From JAISDD01 sp031553935 (GTDB lineage Bacteria; Bacillota; Syntrophomonadia; Syntrophomonadales; Syntrophomonadaceae): a stretch of 64,000 nt of DNA. A program made the position numbers and the translations under genes. The stretch lies in NCBI GenBank assembly GCA_031553935.1, contig JAVBKS010000030.1:1-64000 (forward strand). Reading direction: 5' to 3'. Under the pieces are notes generated by a model. It was not told where the DNA came from. It saw nothing but the letters and a program-made list of their open reading frames with translations, and searched no databases. Positions 16,690-25,394 of the stretch are shown one piece after another. How positions within the stretch are numbered: position 1 is the stretch's first letter; each line of letters opens with the position of its first letter.

Positions 16690-17547
16690 ATGACGAAGGT
16701 TGTAATTGTTGGAGGAGGACTTGGGGGAACGTCAATCTTAAGAGCTTTGAGTACTATTCCCAGTATATCCATTGGCGGCATATGTGATGTCAACCAAAAT
16801 GCAGAGGGCATTATACTGGCAAAAGAACTAAACATTTCTACATTTAACGACATAAATGAATGTATATCATTGCCTTCTTTAGATTTAGTCATTGAAGCTA
16901 CCGGGAACAACAAAGTCAAGGAAACCATTCAGAGTATTATGTCAAATCATACTTCGCTCATTGACGCCCATGGCGCCAATCTCATGATGACATTAGTTGA
17001 GTCTCGCGAGAAAATGATGGCGGAACTGCATTCTGAAGCTAGCCATTTGGCTGATATGTCAAACGACCTCTCAGCAACAATTCAACAAATTAGAGCTATT
17101 GTTGAAGATGTGGCTTCATATACGATAGAGGTTTCACAAAAAGGCAATCAACTAGTAAGTTCTTCCGATGAAGCTTCACAGTGCTTAAGTGAGACTGGAG
17201 AAGTTTTAAAAATAATTAGTTCAACTGCACAACAAACTAAGCTCTTAGGATTTAATGCTGCCATAGAAGCGGCGCGAAGCGGTGAACACGGCCGAGGATT
17301 TGCCATAGTTGCTGATGAGGTCCGAAAACTGGCAGAATACAGTACGGTTTCCGCCCAAAAAATATCACAGATTCTAGCCAATATTGAAGATGCGGTGACG
17401 GTAATTCAGGGAGAAGCTATTGAAGCCGGATCAACCATGCAAAAACAGGCGGAATTAACCCAATCTATTGTTTCTAATATTGAACAACTTGAAGCAATGT
17501 CGTTCGATCTAGCTAATACTGCTCACCAATTGACAAAACTAGCTTAG
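16690..17547 (+). CDS. Cytoplasmic methyl-accepting signalling protein with an N-terminal Rossmann dinucleotide-binding domain
   Basis: A 285-aa fusion without membrane helices. Residues 1 to about 110 form a Rossmann domain of the Gfo/Idh or homoserine-dehydrogenase type (VVIVGGGLGGTSILRAL, then GGICDVN and DLVIEATGN). Residues from about 120 are a chemoreceptor signalling coiled coil, whose hairpin tip includes GFNAAIEAARSGEHGRGFAI and VADEVRKLAEYS. The protein could report NAD(P)H, redox or metabolite state to CheA/CheW; that is inference. ATG 16690 is chosen because AGGAGG (16677-16682) sits seven bases before it. No che genes are adjacent. A strong terminator follows. Confidence 0.85.
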   Translation: MTKVVIVGGGLGGTSILRALSTIPSISIGGICDVNQNAEGIILAKELNISTFNDINECISLPSLDLVIEATGNNKVKETIQSIMSNHTSLIDAHGANLMMTLVESREKMMAELHSEASHLADMSNDLSATIQQIRAIVEDVASYTIEVSQKGNQLVSSSDEASQCLSETGEVLKIISSTAQQTKLLGFNAAIEAARSGEHGRGFAIVADEVRKLAEYSTVSAQKISQILANIEDAVTVIQGEAIEAGSTMQKQAELTQSIVSNIEQLEAMSFDLANTAHQLTKLA

Positions 17548-17574
17548 CTTTATTAATATTTCAAATTAATTCAT

Positions 17575-17605
17575 AGTCTTTTGAATATAGCTTATTCAAA
17601 AGACT
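17575..17605 (+). terminator. Terminator after the signalling protein gene
   Basis: Perfect 13-bp arms (AGTCTTTTGAATA and TATTCAAAAGACT) around a 5-base loop, followed by TGCTTTGCTCTTT. Confidence 0.8.
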
Positions 17606-17657
17606 TGCTTTGCTCTTTAGCATTTTTTATTATTATATTTAATAAAAGCATGGAGAG

Positions 17658-18404
17658 ATGGTTTTGAAAATCAATTATGATTATCACATAGGCAGCGAAG
17701 GTACTTTCATATTCGTACATGGCTCAGCAGGAACTAGGCACAAGTGGCGCGAATTGATGCAAAGACTCCCTGATAACTTTGGAGGAATAGCTATGGATTT
17801 ACCAGGTCATGGCGATTCGTACGGAGATGCATTCGACAATGTTTTCGATATTTCTAATTCAATCATCGAATTGATCGAATATATTGATCCACCACGTCCA
17901 CTTATTTGGGCTGGTCATTCCATGGGAGGAGCTATTGTTCAAAACATTGCCGTTACCAATCCTACTCTTACCGATATTCTATTGTTAATTGCCACTGGAG
18001 CTACATTGAAGGTAGGGGAAAAAAACCTCGAAAAAATTAAATCAGGAGATATAAATCCTAACTTTAAGCGCCTATCATTCTCGGACGAATCTCCAGAAGA
18101 GCTATTTCTAGCAGAAACCAAGGCCGATCTTAAAACAAATGTGGACGTGTTTTACAAAGACTTGCTCGCTTGCGACGCCTTCGACATGACTAATGACCTT
18201 ACGAGAATATCGCAGCCTACTCTTATTATGGTCGGCGAACACGATGTATCTACACCATATCCTTTTTCGGAATATCTTCATAAGAATATTTACGATTCGC
18301 AAATTGCAATTATTCCGAAGGCGGCTCATGAAGCCATCTTAGAACAGCCGGATGCAATTATGCAAGCAATTACAGCATTCTTGCGCAATAAGAATTTATG
18401 GTAA
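17658..18404 (+). CDS. Alpha/beta hydrolase, copy 1 of a tandem pair
   Basis: A 248-aa alpha/beta-hydrolase-fold protein: the oxyanion region VHGSAGTRHKW, DLPGHGDS, the nucleophile elbow GHSMGG at about residue 92, the acid in VGEHDVSTPY, and the catalytic His in PKAAHEAILEQP. The fold and triad are intact; substrate unknown (esterase, lipase or C-C hydrolase are all possible). It is closely similar to the next gene over its whole length, so the pair arose by tandem duplication. GGAG lies close to the ATG. Confidence 0.88.
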   Translation: MVLKINYDYHIGSEGTFIFVHGSAGTRHKWRELMQRLPDNFGGIAMDLPGHGDSYGDAFDNVFDISNSIIELIEYIDPPRPLIWAGHSMGGAIVQNIAVTNPTLTDILLLIATGATLKVGEKNLEKIKSGDINPNFKRLSFSDESPEELFLAETKADLKTNVDVFYKDLLACDAFDMTNDLTRISQPTLIMVGEHDVSTPYPFSEYLHKNIYDSQIAIIPKAAHEAILEQPDAIMQAITAFLRNKNLW

Positions 18405-18420
18405 GTTAATGGAGCAATCT

Positions 18421-19158
18421 ATGATCGGTTATGACCATATTCATGGTTCAAAGGGAACTCTTATTCTCATCCATGGTTCTGCCGGAACCCGTCGCAAATG
18501 GCGGTTAATAATGGATAATCTGCCCGAATCCTTTGCCGGCTTGGCCTTAGATCTGCCTGGTCATGGCGAATCATGCGGACCATCAATTAGTGACATCCAA
18601 AATTTGTCTGCAGCAGTTGCTGATTTTATCCGCTCCCATGATATGGCAAGGCCTCTCATATTAGTCGGACACTCCTTAGGGGGAGCTATCGTTCAAACTA
18701 TCGCCATTAATGAACCTGAACTCGCTGATTATTTAGTACTTATAGGAACAGGAGCTAAGCTGCCTATGGCAGCGGATAAACTGGATAAGATAAAACATGG
18801 AATTGTTAAGAGAACTGCCAAGCGCAGCTCTTTCTCGCCCCATACGGCTGAAGATCTCATTAACGAGGAGATAGATGAGGATCTAAAAACTCCAATCGCT
18901 GTCCTATATGATGATTTATTGGCTTGTAATAGTTTCGATGCAACCGAGCTATTATCCCGCATTATTTCCCCTACACTAATAATTGTAGGAGCAGATGACA
19001 CACCTACTCCTATCAGTTATTCCGAGATTCTATTAAGCGGAATCAAGCATGCACAATTACATATTATTCCTTATGCTGGCCACGAAGTAATGCTGGAGCA
19101 ACCAAATGCCTTACTTGATGTTCTTAGTTCTTTTCTTACTCATGAAACCAATAAATGA
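18421..19158 (+). CDS. Alpha/beta hydrolase, copy 2 of a tandem pair
   Basis: A 245-aa paralogue of the preceding hydrolase with the same landmarks: IHGSAGTRRKW, DLPGHGES, nucleophile GHSLGG, VGADDTPTP and PYAGHEVMLEQP. ATG 18421 is chosen because GGAG lies six bases upstream; ATG 18409 is also in frame. Only 16 bases separate it from the first copy's stop, so both are probably on one transcript. The substrate-facing lid regions differ more than the core, so the two may have different substrates. Confidence 0.87.
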   Translation: MIGYDHIHGSKGTLILIHGSAGTRRKWRLIMDNLPESFAGLALDLPGHGESCGPSISDIQNLSAAVADFIRSHDMARPLILVGHSLGGAIVQTIAINEPELADYLVLIGTGAKLPMAADKLDKIKHGIVKRTAKRSSFSPHTAEDLINEEIDEDLKTPIAVLYDDLLACNSFDATELLSRIISPTLIIVGADDTPTPISYSEILLSGIKHAQLHIIPYAGHEVMLEQPNALLDVLSSFLTHETNK

Positions 19159-19169
19159 TAGACAACATG

Positions 19170-19490
19170 CTAATTCTCGGCATCACTTTTCAATATAACT
19201 AATGTACCACTAAGTTCAGGATGTTTTTCATACCATTTTATCGCATATGAGCATGTCGGCTTAATTGTATATCCTTCAAGATTGAGTTTCTCGTTAACAG
19301 CCATTAATAGCTTATCTGCCACATTCTGTCCCCTTAAAATGGGGTCTACATATGTGTGATCAATATTGGCTACTTTGTTTTCCTCCAAGAAATACTCGAC
19401 ATAGGCGATGTTTTCGCCATTATTATTTTCCAGATAAATTCCGTTTTTTTTATGTTTGAATTGTTTACTAATATCCATTGCCAAAACCAT
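19170..19490 (-). CDS. GNAT-like N-acetyltransferase (COG2388 type)
   Basis: A 106-aa small acetyltransferase of the YjdJ/COG2388 type: a beta-rich N-terminus (GIYLENNNGENIAYVEYF), then IDHTYVDPILRGQNVADKLL, the acetyl-CoA-binding motif A in short form, and a C-terminal KPTCSYAIKWYEKHPEL. The substrate is not known for the group. AAAGGG precedes ATG 19490. It is convergent with the hydrolase pair, with only 11 bases between. Confidence 0.8.
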   Translation of the reverse strand: MVLAMDISKQFKHKKNGIYLENNNGENIAYVEYFLEENKVANIDHTYVDPILRGQNVADKLLMAVNEKLNLEGYTIKPTCSYAIKWYEKHPELSGTLVILKSDAEN

Positions 19491-19553
19491 TTTTCCCTTT
19501 CAGCAATTCGCTAAGATCATAATAGTAAATAAGAATTCCAGCGAACACTTTAT

Positions 19554-19982
19554 TTACATTTTGTATAATTCATTAGCATCCAAATAACTAATACCTTTGC
19601 TCTCAAAAGCAGCTTTAGCTTTGTCAATATCTTCAACCTTAAAAATTACCAAGGCCTCTTCCGAAGTTTTTCCTATAAATGCATAGAGGTACTCGATATT
19701 AAGGTTTTCTTCTGCCATTCGGGCAAGAACATTTGCTAGGCTTCCTGGGGTGTCAGGTAACTGTACTGCCATTACTTCAGTTTCGCTGACGGTAAATCCA
19801 GCTGCTTTTAATATCTCATAGGCCTTATTCGGATCGCTCACGATAATTCTAAGAATCCCAAAATCAGAAGTATCAGCTATAGACAATGCTCTTATATTAA
19901 TTCCGGCATCACCTAATACTTGGGTAACTCTAGATAACCTTCCTGCTTTGTTTTCCAGAAAAATTGATATTTGCTTAGCCAT
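19554..19982 (-). CDS. Tandem ACT-domain protein
   Basis: A 142-aa protein made of two ACT domains: residues 1-65 (ISIFLENKAGRLSRVTQVL, INIRALSIADTSDFGILRII) and 70-142 (VMAVQLPDTPGSLANVLARM, NIEYLYAF). ACT domains bind amino acids and usually regulate enzymes. The protein lies 11 bases after the phenylacetate-CoA ligase gene, a pairing frequent in anaerobes, so it probably senses an aromatic or branched amino acid for that pathway. GGGGGG precedes the ATG. Confidence 0.9.
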   Translation of the reverse strand: MAKQISIFLENKAGRLSRVTQVLGDAGINIRALSIADTSDFGILRIIVSDPNKAYEILKAAGFTVSETEVMAVQLPDTPGSLANVLARMAEENLNIEYLYAFIGKTSEEALVIFKVEDIDKAKAAFESKGISYLDANELYKM

Positions 19983-19993
19983 GTCTTACCCCC

Positions 19994-21292
19994 CTATAAT
20001 ACTCTTTTATCGATAACTCTTTTTGATTTGCCTTCAAAACGTTCTATCGTCTTGGGCTCAACTAGTCTTACTTTGGCATTTACGCCAAGATTGCTTTCTA
20101 ATTCTTTAGTTATTAATGCTCCTAGTTTTTCTAATTTTCTGACTTCATCACTAAAAATCTTCTCTGAAACTTCAACCTGTACTTCTAGTATATCAAGATT
20201 ACCAATTCTTTCAACAATAAGCATGTAAAAAGGCTCAACACCAGGGATATTTAATAAAATGTTTTCCACCATCGAAGGAAAAACATTTACTCCTCTGATT
20301 ATGACCATGTCATCTGAACGCCCCATAACTTTGGACATGACCCTATGGGTCCGGCCACAGGGACATGGAGTTTCATCCAGTGATGTAAGATCACGGGTGC
20401 GATATCTTATAATGGGCAATGCTTCCTTTGTTATTGTAGTGATTACTAGCTCCCCTTTGCTGCCCCCTGGCAAAATCGCATCCGTATCCGGATCAATTAT
20501 TTCGGGAATGAAGTGATCTTCTGCAATATGCAATCCTCGTTGATACTGGCAGTCAATTGCTACCCCAGGGCCAATTATTTCGCTTAGACCATAAATATCA
20601 TAAGCCTTTATACCCCATTTATCTTCAATATCTTTTCTCATTCTTTCAGACCAAGGCTCAGCACCAAATACGCCCGCACGCAGTTTAAAATCTTTTTTAG
20701 TTTTGCCCATTTCAGTTGCTACTTCATGCATAAACAGGGCATAAGACGGTGTGCAGGTTAGCATAGTGCTGCCGAAATCTTGCATCAGCATAAGCTGGCG
20801 CTGGGTATTGCCCCCAGATGCCGGGATAACTGAGGCTCCCAGCCGTTCAGCTCCATAATGCACTCCTAGGCCTCCCGTAAATAATCCATACCCATATGAG
20901 TTTTGGATAACACAGTGTCTAGTAGCTCCAGCACTAGCCAGAGCACGGGCCATCAATTCCGACCAGGTTTCAACATCGCGATTCGAATAGCCTACAACTG
21001 TGGGCTTGCCCGTGGTTCCAGATGATGAGTGGATTCTTACGACCTCGCTCATTGGCACTGCAAAAAGACCAAACGGATAATTATCACGCAAATCCTGCTT
21101 GGTTGTGAAAGGCAGATACTTTATATCTTCAAGAGTTCTGATATCGTCAGGCTTTACCCCTGCATTATCCATTTTTTCTCGATAAGAGGGCACGAATGCG
21201 TAAACCTTATACACGGTTTCTTTTAATCTTCTCAACTGAAGCTCACGCAGATTTTTTATCGGCATGCACTCTTTTTCTTTATCCCAATACAC
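19994..21292 (-). CDS. paaK: Phenylacetate-CoA ligase
   Basis: A 432-aa acyl-adenylate-forming enzyme that activates aryl-acetic acids to CoA thioesters. The AMP-binding loop HSSSGTTGKPTVVGYS, the GLSEIIGPGVA motif, YRTRDLTS and the C-terminal GRSDDMVIIRGVNVFPS are all intact, with a C-terminal lid region. In anaerobes such enzymes take part in aromatic amino-acid fermentation or in salvage of aryl-acetates (indolepyruvate oxidoreductase genes are often near; none are in the window). The start is GTG 21292, seven bases after AGGAGG. It probably forms an operon with the ACT gene. Confidence 0.92.
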   Translation of the reverse strand: MYWDKEKECMPIKNLRELQLRRLKETVYKVYAFVPSYREKMDNAGVKPDDIRTLEDIKYLPFTTKQDLRDNYPFGLFAVPMSEVVRIHSSSGTTGKPTVVGYSNRDVETWSELMARALASAGATRHCVIQNSYGYGLFTGGLGVHYGAERLGASVIPASGGNTQRQLMLMQDFGSTMLTCTPSYALFMHEVATEMGKTKKDFKLRAGVFGAEPWSERMRKDIEDKWGIKAYDIYGLSEIIGPGVAIDCQYQRGLHIAEDHFIPEIIDPDTDAILPGGSKGELVITTITKEALPIIRYRTRDLTSLDETPCPCGRTHRVMSKVMGRSDDMVIIRGVNVFPSMVENILLNIPGVEPFYMLIVERIGNLDILEVQVEVSEKIFSDEVRKLEKLGALITKELESNLGVNAKVRLVEPKTIERFEGKSKRVIDKRVL

Positions 21293-21325
21293 AGTAATCC
21301 TCCTAAGTCTTTAAAAGCATTTCAT

Positions 21326-22024
21326 TTATTTTTCTGCACTAGCTAGTAAATTATTAATAATTCGGTAAGCCAACAACAGCCCCGCCGATCCGGGTACGAA
21401 AATCATACTTCCTAAATCTTTTCTATTAAATTTTTTAGGTAGTTCATTAGAATAAACTACCTCGATTCCTGAATCAATGCCTTGTTTGCGCAATTCAAGT
21501 CTCACTTTTCGCGCAAGCGGACAGTTTTTGGTATTCTTGATATCGGTAACGGTTAATTCCAAAGGGTTTAGCCGCTGGGCTGTTCCCATGCTGCTAATAA
21601 TCGGAATATTTGAGCGATAGCAGGTGGCAAGAAGATGAACCTTAGCTTTTATGTCATCAATTGCATCAGCAACGTAATCTAAATCTTTATTAATGAGGTT
21701 GGGGCTCGTTAATTCGTCATATCGACATGTATGTACTTCGACTCTAAGCTGTGGGTTAATATCCAATAGGTGCAAAGCGATACTTTCAGCTTTACTTTTG
21801 CCAAGATTTGAACACAATGCCGGTAACTGTCGATTAAAATTACTCGCTTCGATCATATCATGATCAACAATAACCAGATTACCTATTCCAGACCGAACCA
21901 ATGCTTCAACAATGAATGAACCTACTCCGCCTAAACCAATTACTGCAACTTTGCTCATTTTTAGAACTTCAAGTCCGCTTAAACCGATTAGACTGATCGT
22001 GCGTTTACAATAATCATCTTCCAC
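21326..22024 (-). CDS. tcdA: tRNA threonylcarbamoyladenosine dehydratase
   Basis: A 232-aa E1-like ThiF-family ATPase. The nucleotide-binding GLGGVGSFIVEALVRSGIG is at about residue 30, followed by DHDMIEASNFNRQ and DAIDDIKAK. TcdA cyclises t6A37 of ANN-decoding tRNAs to ct6A. The start is GTG 22024 with GAGGGT upstream. The order hisS, aspS, 6S RNA, tcdA resembles the neighbourhood of yrvM in Bacillus, supporting this assignment over other ThiF-like proteins. Confidence 0.92.
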   Translation of the reverse strand: MEDDYCKRTISLIGLSGLEVLKMSKVAVIGLGGVGSFIVEALVRSGIGNLVIVDHDMIEASNFNRQLPALCSNLGKSKAESIALHLLDINPQLRVEVHTCRYDELTSPNLINKDLDYVADAIDDIKAKVHLLATCYRSNIPIISSMGTAQRLNPLELTVTDIKNTKNCPLARKVRLELRKQGIDSGIEVVYSNELPKKFNRKDLGSMIFVPGSAGLLLAYRIINNLLASAEK

Positions 22025-22046
22025 TATTAACCCTCAAAATCGAACC

Positions 22047-22240
22047 AAAAAGCCCCACTGAGCCGTGCAGCCGATGTTTAAACCTGATTTCTCAGGTGGG
22101 TACCCGCCCACAAGCTTATTGTTTCCCAGATAAATGGGTATACAGCTACTCACGGAGCAAAGTTCCCTTAGTTTTAGTGTTGGCAAAAACTATTCGACTT
22201 TCACGCACACAGCAGGGTTCTGCTGCTAATTATTTTCTTG
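22047..22240 (-). ncRNA. ssrS: 6S RNA
   Basis: About 194 nt on the minus strand between aspS and tcdA. The sequence holds blocks typical of Firmicutes 6S RNA: CCCTGCTGTGTGCGTG near the 5' side, and GGGAAACAATAAGCTTGTGG followed by GGGTACCCACCTG on the 3' side, able to fold into a long hairpin with a central bubble. A good promoter precedes it, and a GC stem with TTTTT ends it. 6S RNA binds the housekeeping RNA polymerase and damps transcription in stationary phase. The position beside aspS matches Bacillus 6S-1. Confidence 0.87.
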
Positions 22241-22245
22241 AGAAG

Positions 22246-22274
22246 ATAATATCATATTTGTTTTTGCTCTTCAA
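22246..22274 (-). promoter_or_regulatory. Promoter of the 6S RNA
   Basis: On the minus strand TTGAAG (plus 22269-22274), a 17-bp spacer and TATTAT (plus 22246-22251) place the transcript start near 22240. Confidence 0.7.
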
Positions 22275-22310
22275 CTCCTAGGCTCAGTAATTTCATGCAT
22301 TAAAAGCTAT

Positions 22311-24074
22311 TTATTTACTTTCTTTTATGCGAATTGCCAACTCTCGCAACTGCTTATTACTGACTTCAGAAGGTGCATTAGTCATAGGACAAGAAGCGCT
22401 TTGGGTTTTTGGAAACGCTATCACATCTCTAATACTATTGCGGTTTGCCATTATCATTAAAAGTCTGTCAATTCCAAAAGCTATTCCACCGTGCGGCGGT
22501 GTGCCGAATTCAAACGCATCCAGCATAAATCCAAATTTATCATTTACTTCTTCATCACTTAACCCCAAAAGTTTAAACATTTTTTCTTGAACTTCACGCT
22601 GATGAATTCTTATGCTTCCGCCTCCAATTTCCGTACCGTTCAATACTAAATCATAAGCCCGGGCTCTAAGCGCAGAGGGATTGCTCTCCATCAGAGGAAT
22701 ATCCTCAGTTATGGGAGAGGTAAACGGATGATGAACTGCAATATAACGCTTGTCCTCGTCATCAAATTCCAATAGAGGAAAACCAGTAATCCAGCAAAAC
22801 TTCAGTTGGTCTTTGCTTATCAATTGCAAGCGTTCAGCTATTTCCAAGCGAATTATGCCTAAAACCCGAGCAACTATTCCGGCTTTATCGGCTCCGAATA
22901 GCAGTAAATCTCCTGGCTCTGCATTCAATTCCTGTAATATGAGCTTGATCTCGTCAGCAGTAAAGAACTTAGTAATCGGTGAGCGCAATTCGTCCTCAGC
23001 TACAATTATCCAAGCCATACCTTTGGCTCCATTATCAATCGCGATTTTGCCAAGTTCATCTATTTCTTTGCGGCTAAAGCGCGCGCACCCTTTTGCATTA
23101 ATAGCTCTTACCACTCCATTATTTTCAAGAGCAGATGCAAAAACCTTGAATTCAACTCCACGCAGACTCTCAGTTAGATCAATTATGGGCAAATCGAAGC
23201 GCAAATCCGGCTTATCACTGCCATACTTAACCATAGCTTCATCATAAGTCAATCTTGCAAAAGGCAAACTTACATTTACATCTTTGCCAACCGAGAATAT
23301 CTCCGCAATCATAGCTTCAACCAGTGCAAATATTTCTTCCTCATCACAAAATGAAAGTTCCATATCTAGTTGGGTAAATTCCGGTTGGCGGTCGGCCCGT
23401 AAATCTTCATCCCGGAAGCAGCGCGCAATTTGAAAATATCTTTCCATGCCGGCAACCATCAAAATTTGCTTATATTGCTGCGGTGATTGAGGCAAGGCAA
23501 AAAATTCGCCCGGGTGAACACGGCTCGGGACCAAGTAATCCCTAGCTCCTTCAGGAGTACTGCGGCCTAAAATAGGGGTCTCAATCTCAACGAAGCCCTC
23601 CGTGTCTAAATAAGCTCTCAAAGTCTGAACTACTTTATGCCTTAACAGTAAATTGTTTCGCATTTCTGGACGGCGAAGGTCTAGGTATCTATATTTCATG
23701 CGCAGGTTTTCGTCGACATCCACTCCATCTTCAATATAAAAAGGTGGTGTTTTGGCGCGATTTAGAATCACAAGCTTTTCGGCATATACTTCAAAATCGC
23801 CGGTTGAGAGCTTCGGATTTTCTGAACCCGATGGACGCTTGGAAAGCAAGCCTTTAATCGCTATTACGTATTCGCTTCTAATCTGCTCAGCTAATGCAAA
23901 TGCCTCTTTATTGACATCGGAGCTGAATACCACCTGAACAATTGCGGAACGATCACGCAAATCAGTGAAGATCAAACCGCCATGATCTCGTCTCGTGTCT
24001 ACCCAACCGTTTAATACTACTTCCTTTCCTAGCAGTTGCTCGCCTAGTTCGCTTATTTTATGAGTTCTTTTCAT
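22311..24074 (-). CDS. aspS: Aspartyl-tRNA synthetase
   Basis: A 587-aa class II synthetase: N-terminal OB-fold anticodon-binding domain (GWVDTRRDHGGLIFTDLRD), motif 2 (FRDEDLRADRQPEFTQLDME), the bacterial GAD insertion at about 280-420, and motif 3 (GIAFGIDRLLMI). It charges tRNA-Asp; many bacteria without asparaginyl-tRNA synthetase use a non-discriminating AspRS, which cannot be judged here. GAAGGAAGG precedes the ATG. It lies 15 bases after the hisS stop, the conserved hisS-aspS pair. Confidence 0.97.
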   Translation of the reverse strand: MKRTHKISELGEQLLGKEVVLNGWVDTRRDHGGLIFTDLRDRSAIVQVVFSSDVNKEAFALAEQIRSEYVIAIKGLLSKRPSGSENPKLSTGDFEVYAEKLVILNRAKTPPFYIEDGVDVDENLRMKYRYLDLRRPEMRNNLLLRHKVVQTLRAYLDTEGFVEIETPILGRSTPEGARDYLVPSRVHPGEFFALPQSPQQYKQILMVAGMERYFQIARCFRDEDLRADRQPEFTQLDMELSFCDEEEIFALVEAMIAEIFSVGKDVNVSLPFARLTYDEAMVKYGSDKPDLRFDLPIIDLTESLRGVEFKVFASALENNGVVRAINAKGCARFSRKEIDELGKIAIDNGAKGMAWIIVAEDELRSPITKFFTADEIKLILQELNAEPGDLLLFGADKAGIVARVLGIIRLEIAERLQLISKDQLKFCWITGFPLLEFDDEDKRYIAVHHPFTSPITEDIPLMESNPSALRARAYDLVLNGTEIGGGSIRIHQREVQEKMFKLLGLSDEEVNDKFGFMLDAFEFGTPPHGGIAFGIDRLLMIMANRNSIRDVIAFPKTQSASCPMTNAPSEVSNKQLRELAIRIKESK

Positions 24075-24089
24075 AGCTTTGCCTTCCTT

Positions 24090-25358
24090 CTACTTTAATG
24101 CCACCATTTTTATGATTCTATCAACTATGTGCTCTGGCACCACTTGTTCTTGTTCGCCGGAGAGCATATCCTTGAGATTATAATAGCCGCCTGCCATTTC
24201 TTCATCACCGATGAAAACAACCGCTCGAGCATCTATCTTGCCGGCATATTTCATCTGAGCTTTAAAACTTCTGTTAGTGTATTCTTTGTCAGCGTGAATC
24301 CCGGCTTTGCGCAATTCATTAGTCAAGTAAAGAGCTTGATTTTCCCACTGTTTCGAGGTAGGAATAATGAAAACTAAACCTAGATCGGGTTTCGGAATTA
24401 TTGTTCCGGAATGCTCCATGGCGATCAGGATTCTCTCCAAACCCATAGCAAATCCTATTCCAGGCAAATTCGGACCTCCGCAATCATTAACTAAGCCGTT
24501 ATAGCGTCCACCGCCGCCAACCGCGCTTTGAGCACCAATACCTGGAATTATGACCTCGAAGGCCGTGTTAGTATAATAATCTAAGCCTCTAACTAATCCA
24601 TGGTCCTGAATACAATCAACCTGCAACAAGTTTAATGCTGTATTAACACTGGCAAAATGCTCAGAACATTTGCTGCACAAATAATCGAATAATCTGGGAT
24701 GTCCATGCAATAATTGCCGGCATTTTTCTTCCTTGCAGTCAAGCACTCTTAAAGGATTCTGTGCCAGTCTGGAATTACAGTTATTACATAATTCTTCTTT
24801 AAATGGTTCAAAAAATTCCAGTAGTGCACGCCGATATTTGACCCTGCATTCCGGGCAACCTACCGAGTTTATATGGATCTCGAAACCTTTTATTCCAAGA
24901 GCCATTATAATGTCACGCAAAAGGCAAATGATTTCGGCATCCAAATGAGAATCATCACTGCCAAAAGCTTCAACCCCAAACTGATGGAATTGTCTGTATC
25001 TCCCGGCTTGGGGGCGATCATATCTGAACATTTGGCCGAAATAGTGCCACTTGACGGGAAGGGTTCCGGCGAACAATTTGTGCTCAATAAGAGCTCGGAC
25101 TGATGAAGCCGTGCCTTCCGGCCTTAAAGTTAAGCTTCGCTTGGAGCGGTCAGAAAATGTATACATTTCTTTACTGACAATGTCTGTAGTCTCACCGACG
25201 CCACGAATAAAGAGCTCGGTATGTTCAAATATCGGTGTTCTTATTTCTTGATAGCCATAGATCTCAGCCAGTTTGCTGATTTCTCTTTCGATATGCTGCC
25301 ATTTGTATATTTCCGTCGGTAAAATGTCAAAGGTCCCCCGCGGGGCTTTAGCCTCCAT
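24090..25358 (-). CDS. hisS: Histidyl-tRNA synthetase
   Basis: A 422-aa class II synthetase. Motif 1 lies around the N-terminal GTFDILP and IRTPIFEHTELF, motif 2 is FRYDRPQAGRYRQFHQFGVE, the histidine A and B boxes appear as GLVRGLDYYTNTAFEV and GGGGRYNGLV, and GIGFAMGLERI is motif 3. An anticodon-binding domain ends the protein. AAGGAGG precedes the ATG. Only 36 bases separate it from hemZ, so there is no room for a T-box leader. Confidence 0.97.
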   Translation of the reverse strand: MEAKAPRGTFDILPTEIYKWQHIEREISKLAEIYGYQEIRTPIFEHTELFIRGVGETTDIVSKEMYTFSDRSKRSLTLRPEGTASSVRALIEHKLFAGTLPVKWHYFGQMFRYDRPQAGRYRQFHQFGVEAFGSDDSHLDAEIICLLRDIIMALGIKGFEIHINSVGCPECRVKYRRALLEFFEPFKEELCNNCNSRLAQNPLRVLDCKEEKCRQLLHGHPRLFDYLCSKCSEHFASVNTALNLLQVDCIQDHGLVRGLDYYTNTAFEVIIPGIGAQSAVGGGGRYNGLVNDCGGPNLPGIGFAMGLERILIAMEHSGTIIPKPDLGLVFIIPTSKQWENQALYLTNELRKAGIHADKEYTNRSFKAQMKYAGKIDARAVVFIGDEEMAGGYYNLKDMLSGEQEQVVPEHIVDRIIKMVALK

Positions 25359-25394
25359 TCGTTGGCCTCCTTAAGCTAAATTCCTGGGATCATT

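Noticed and set aside
25359..25394. T-box leader before hisS
   Set aside because: Only 36 bases separate hisS from hemZ, too short for a T-box.
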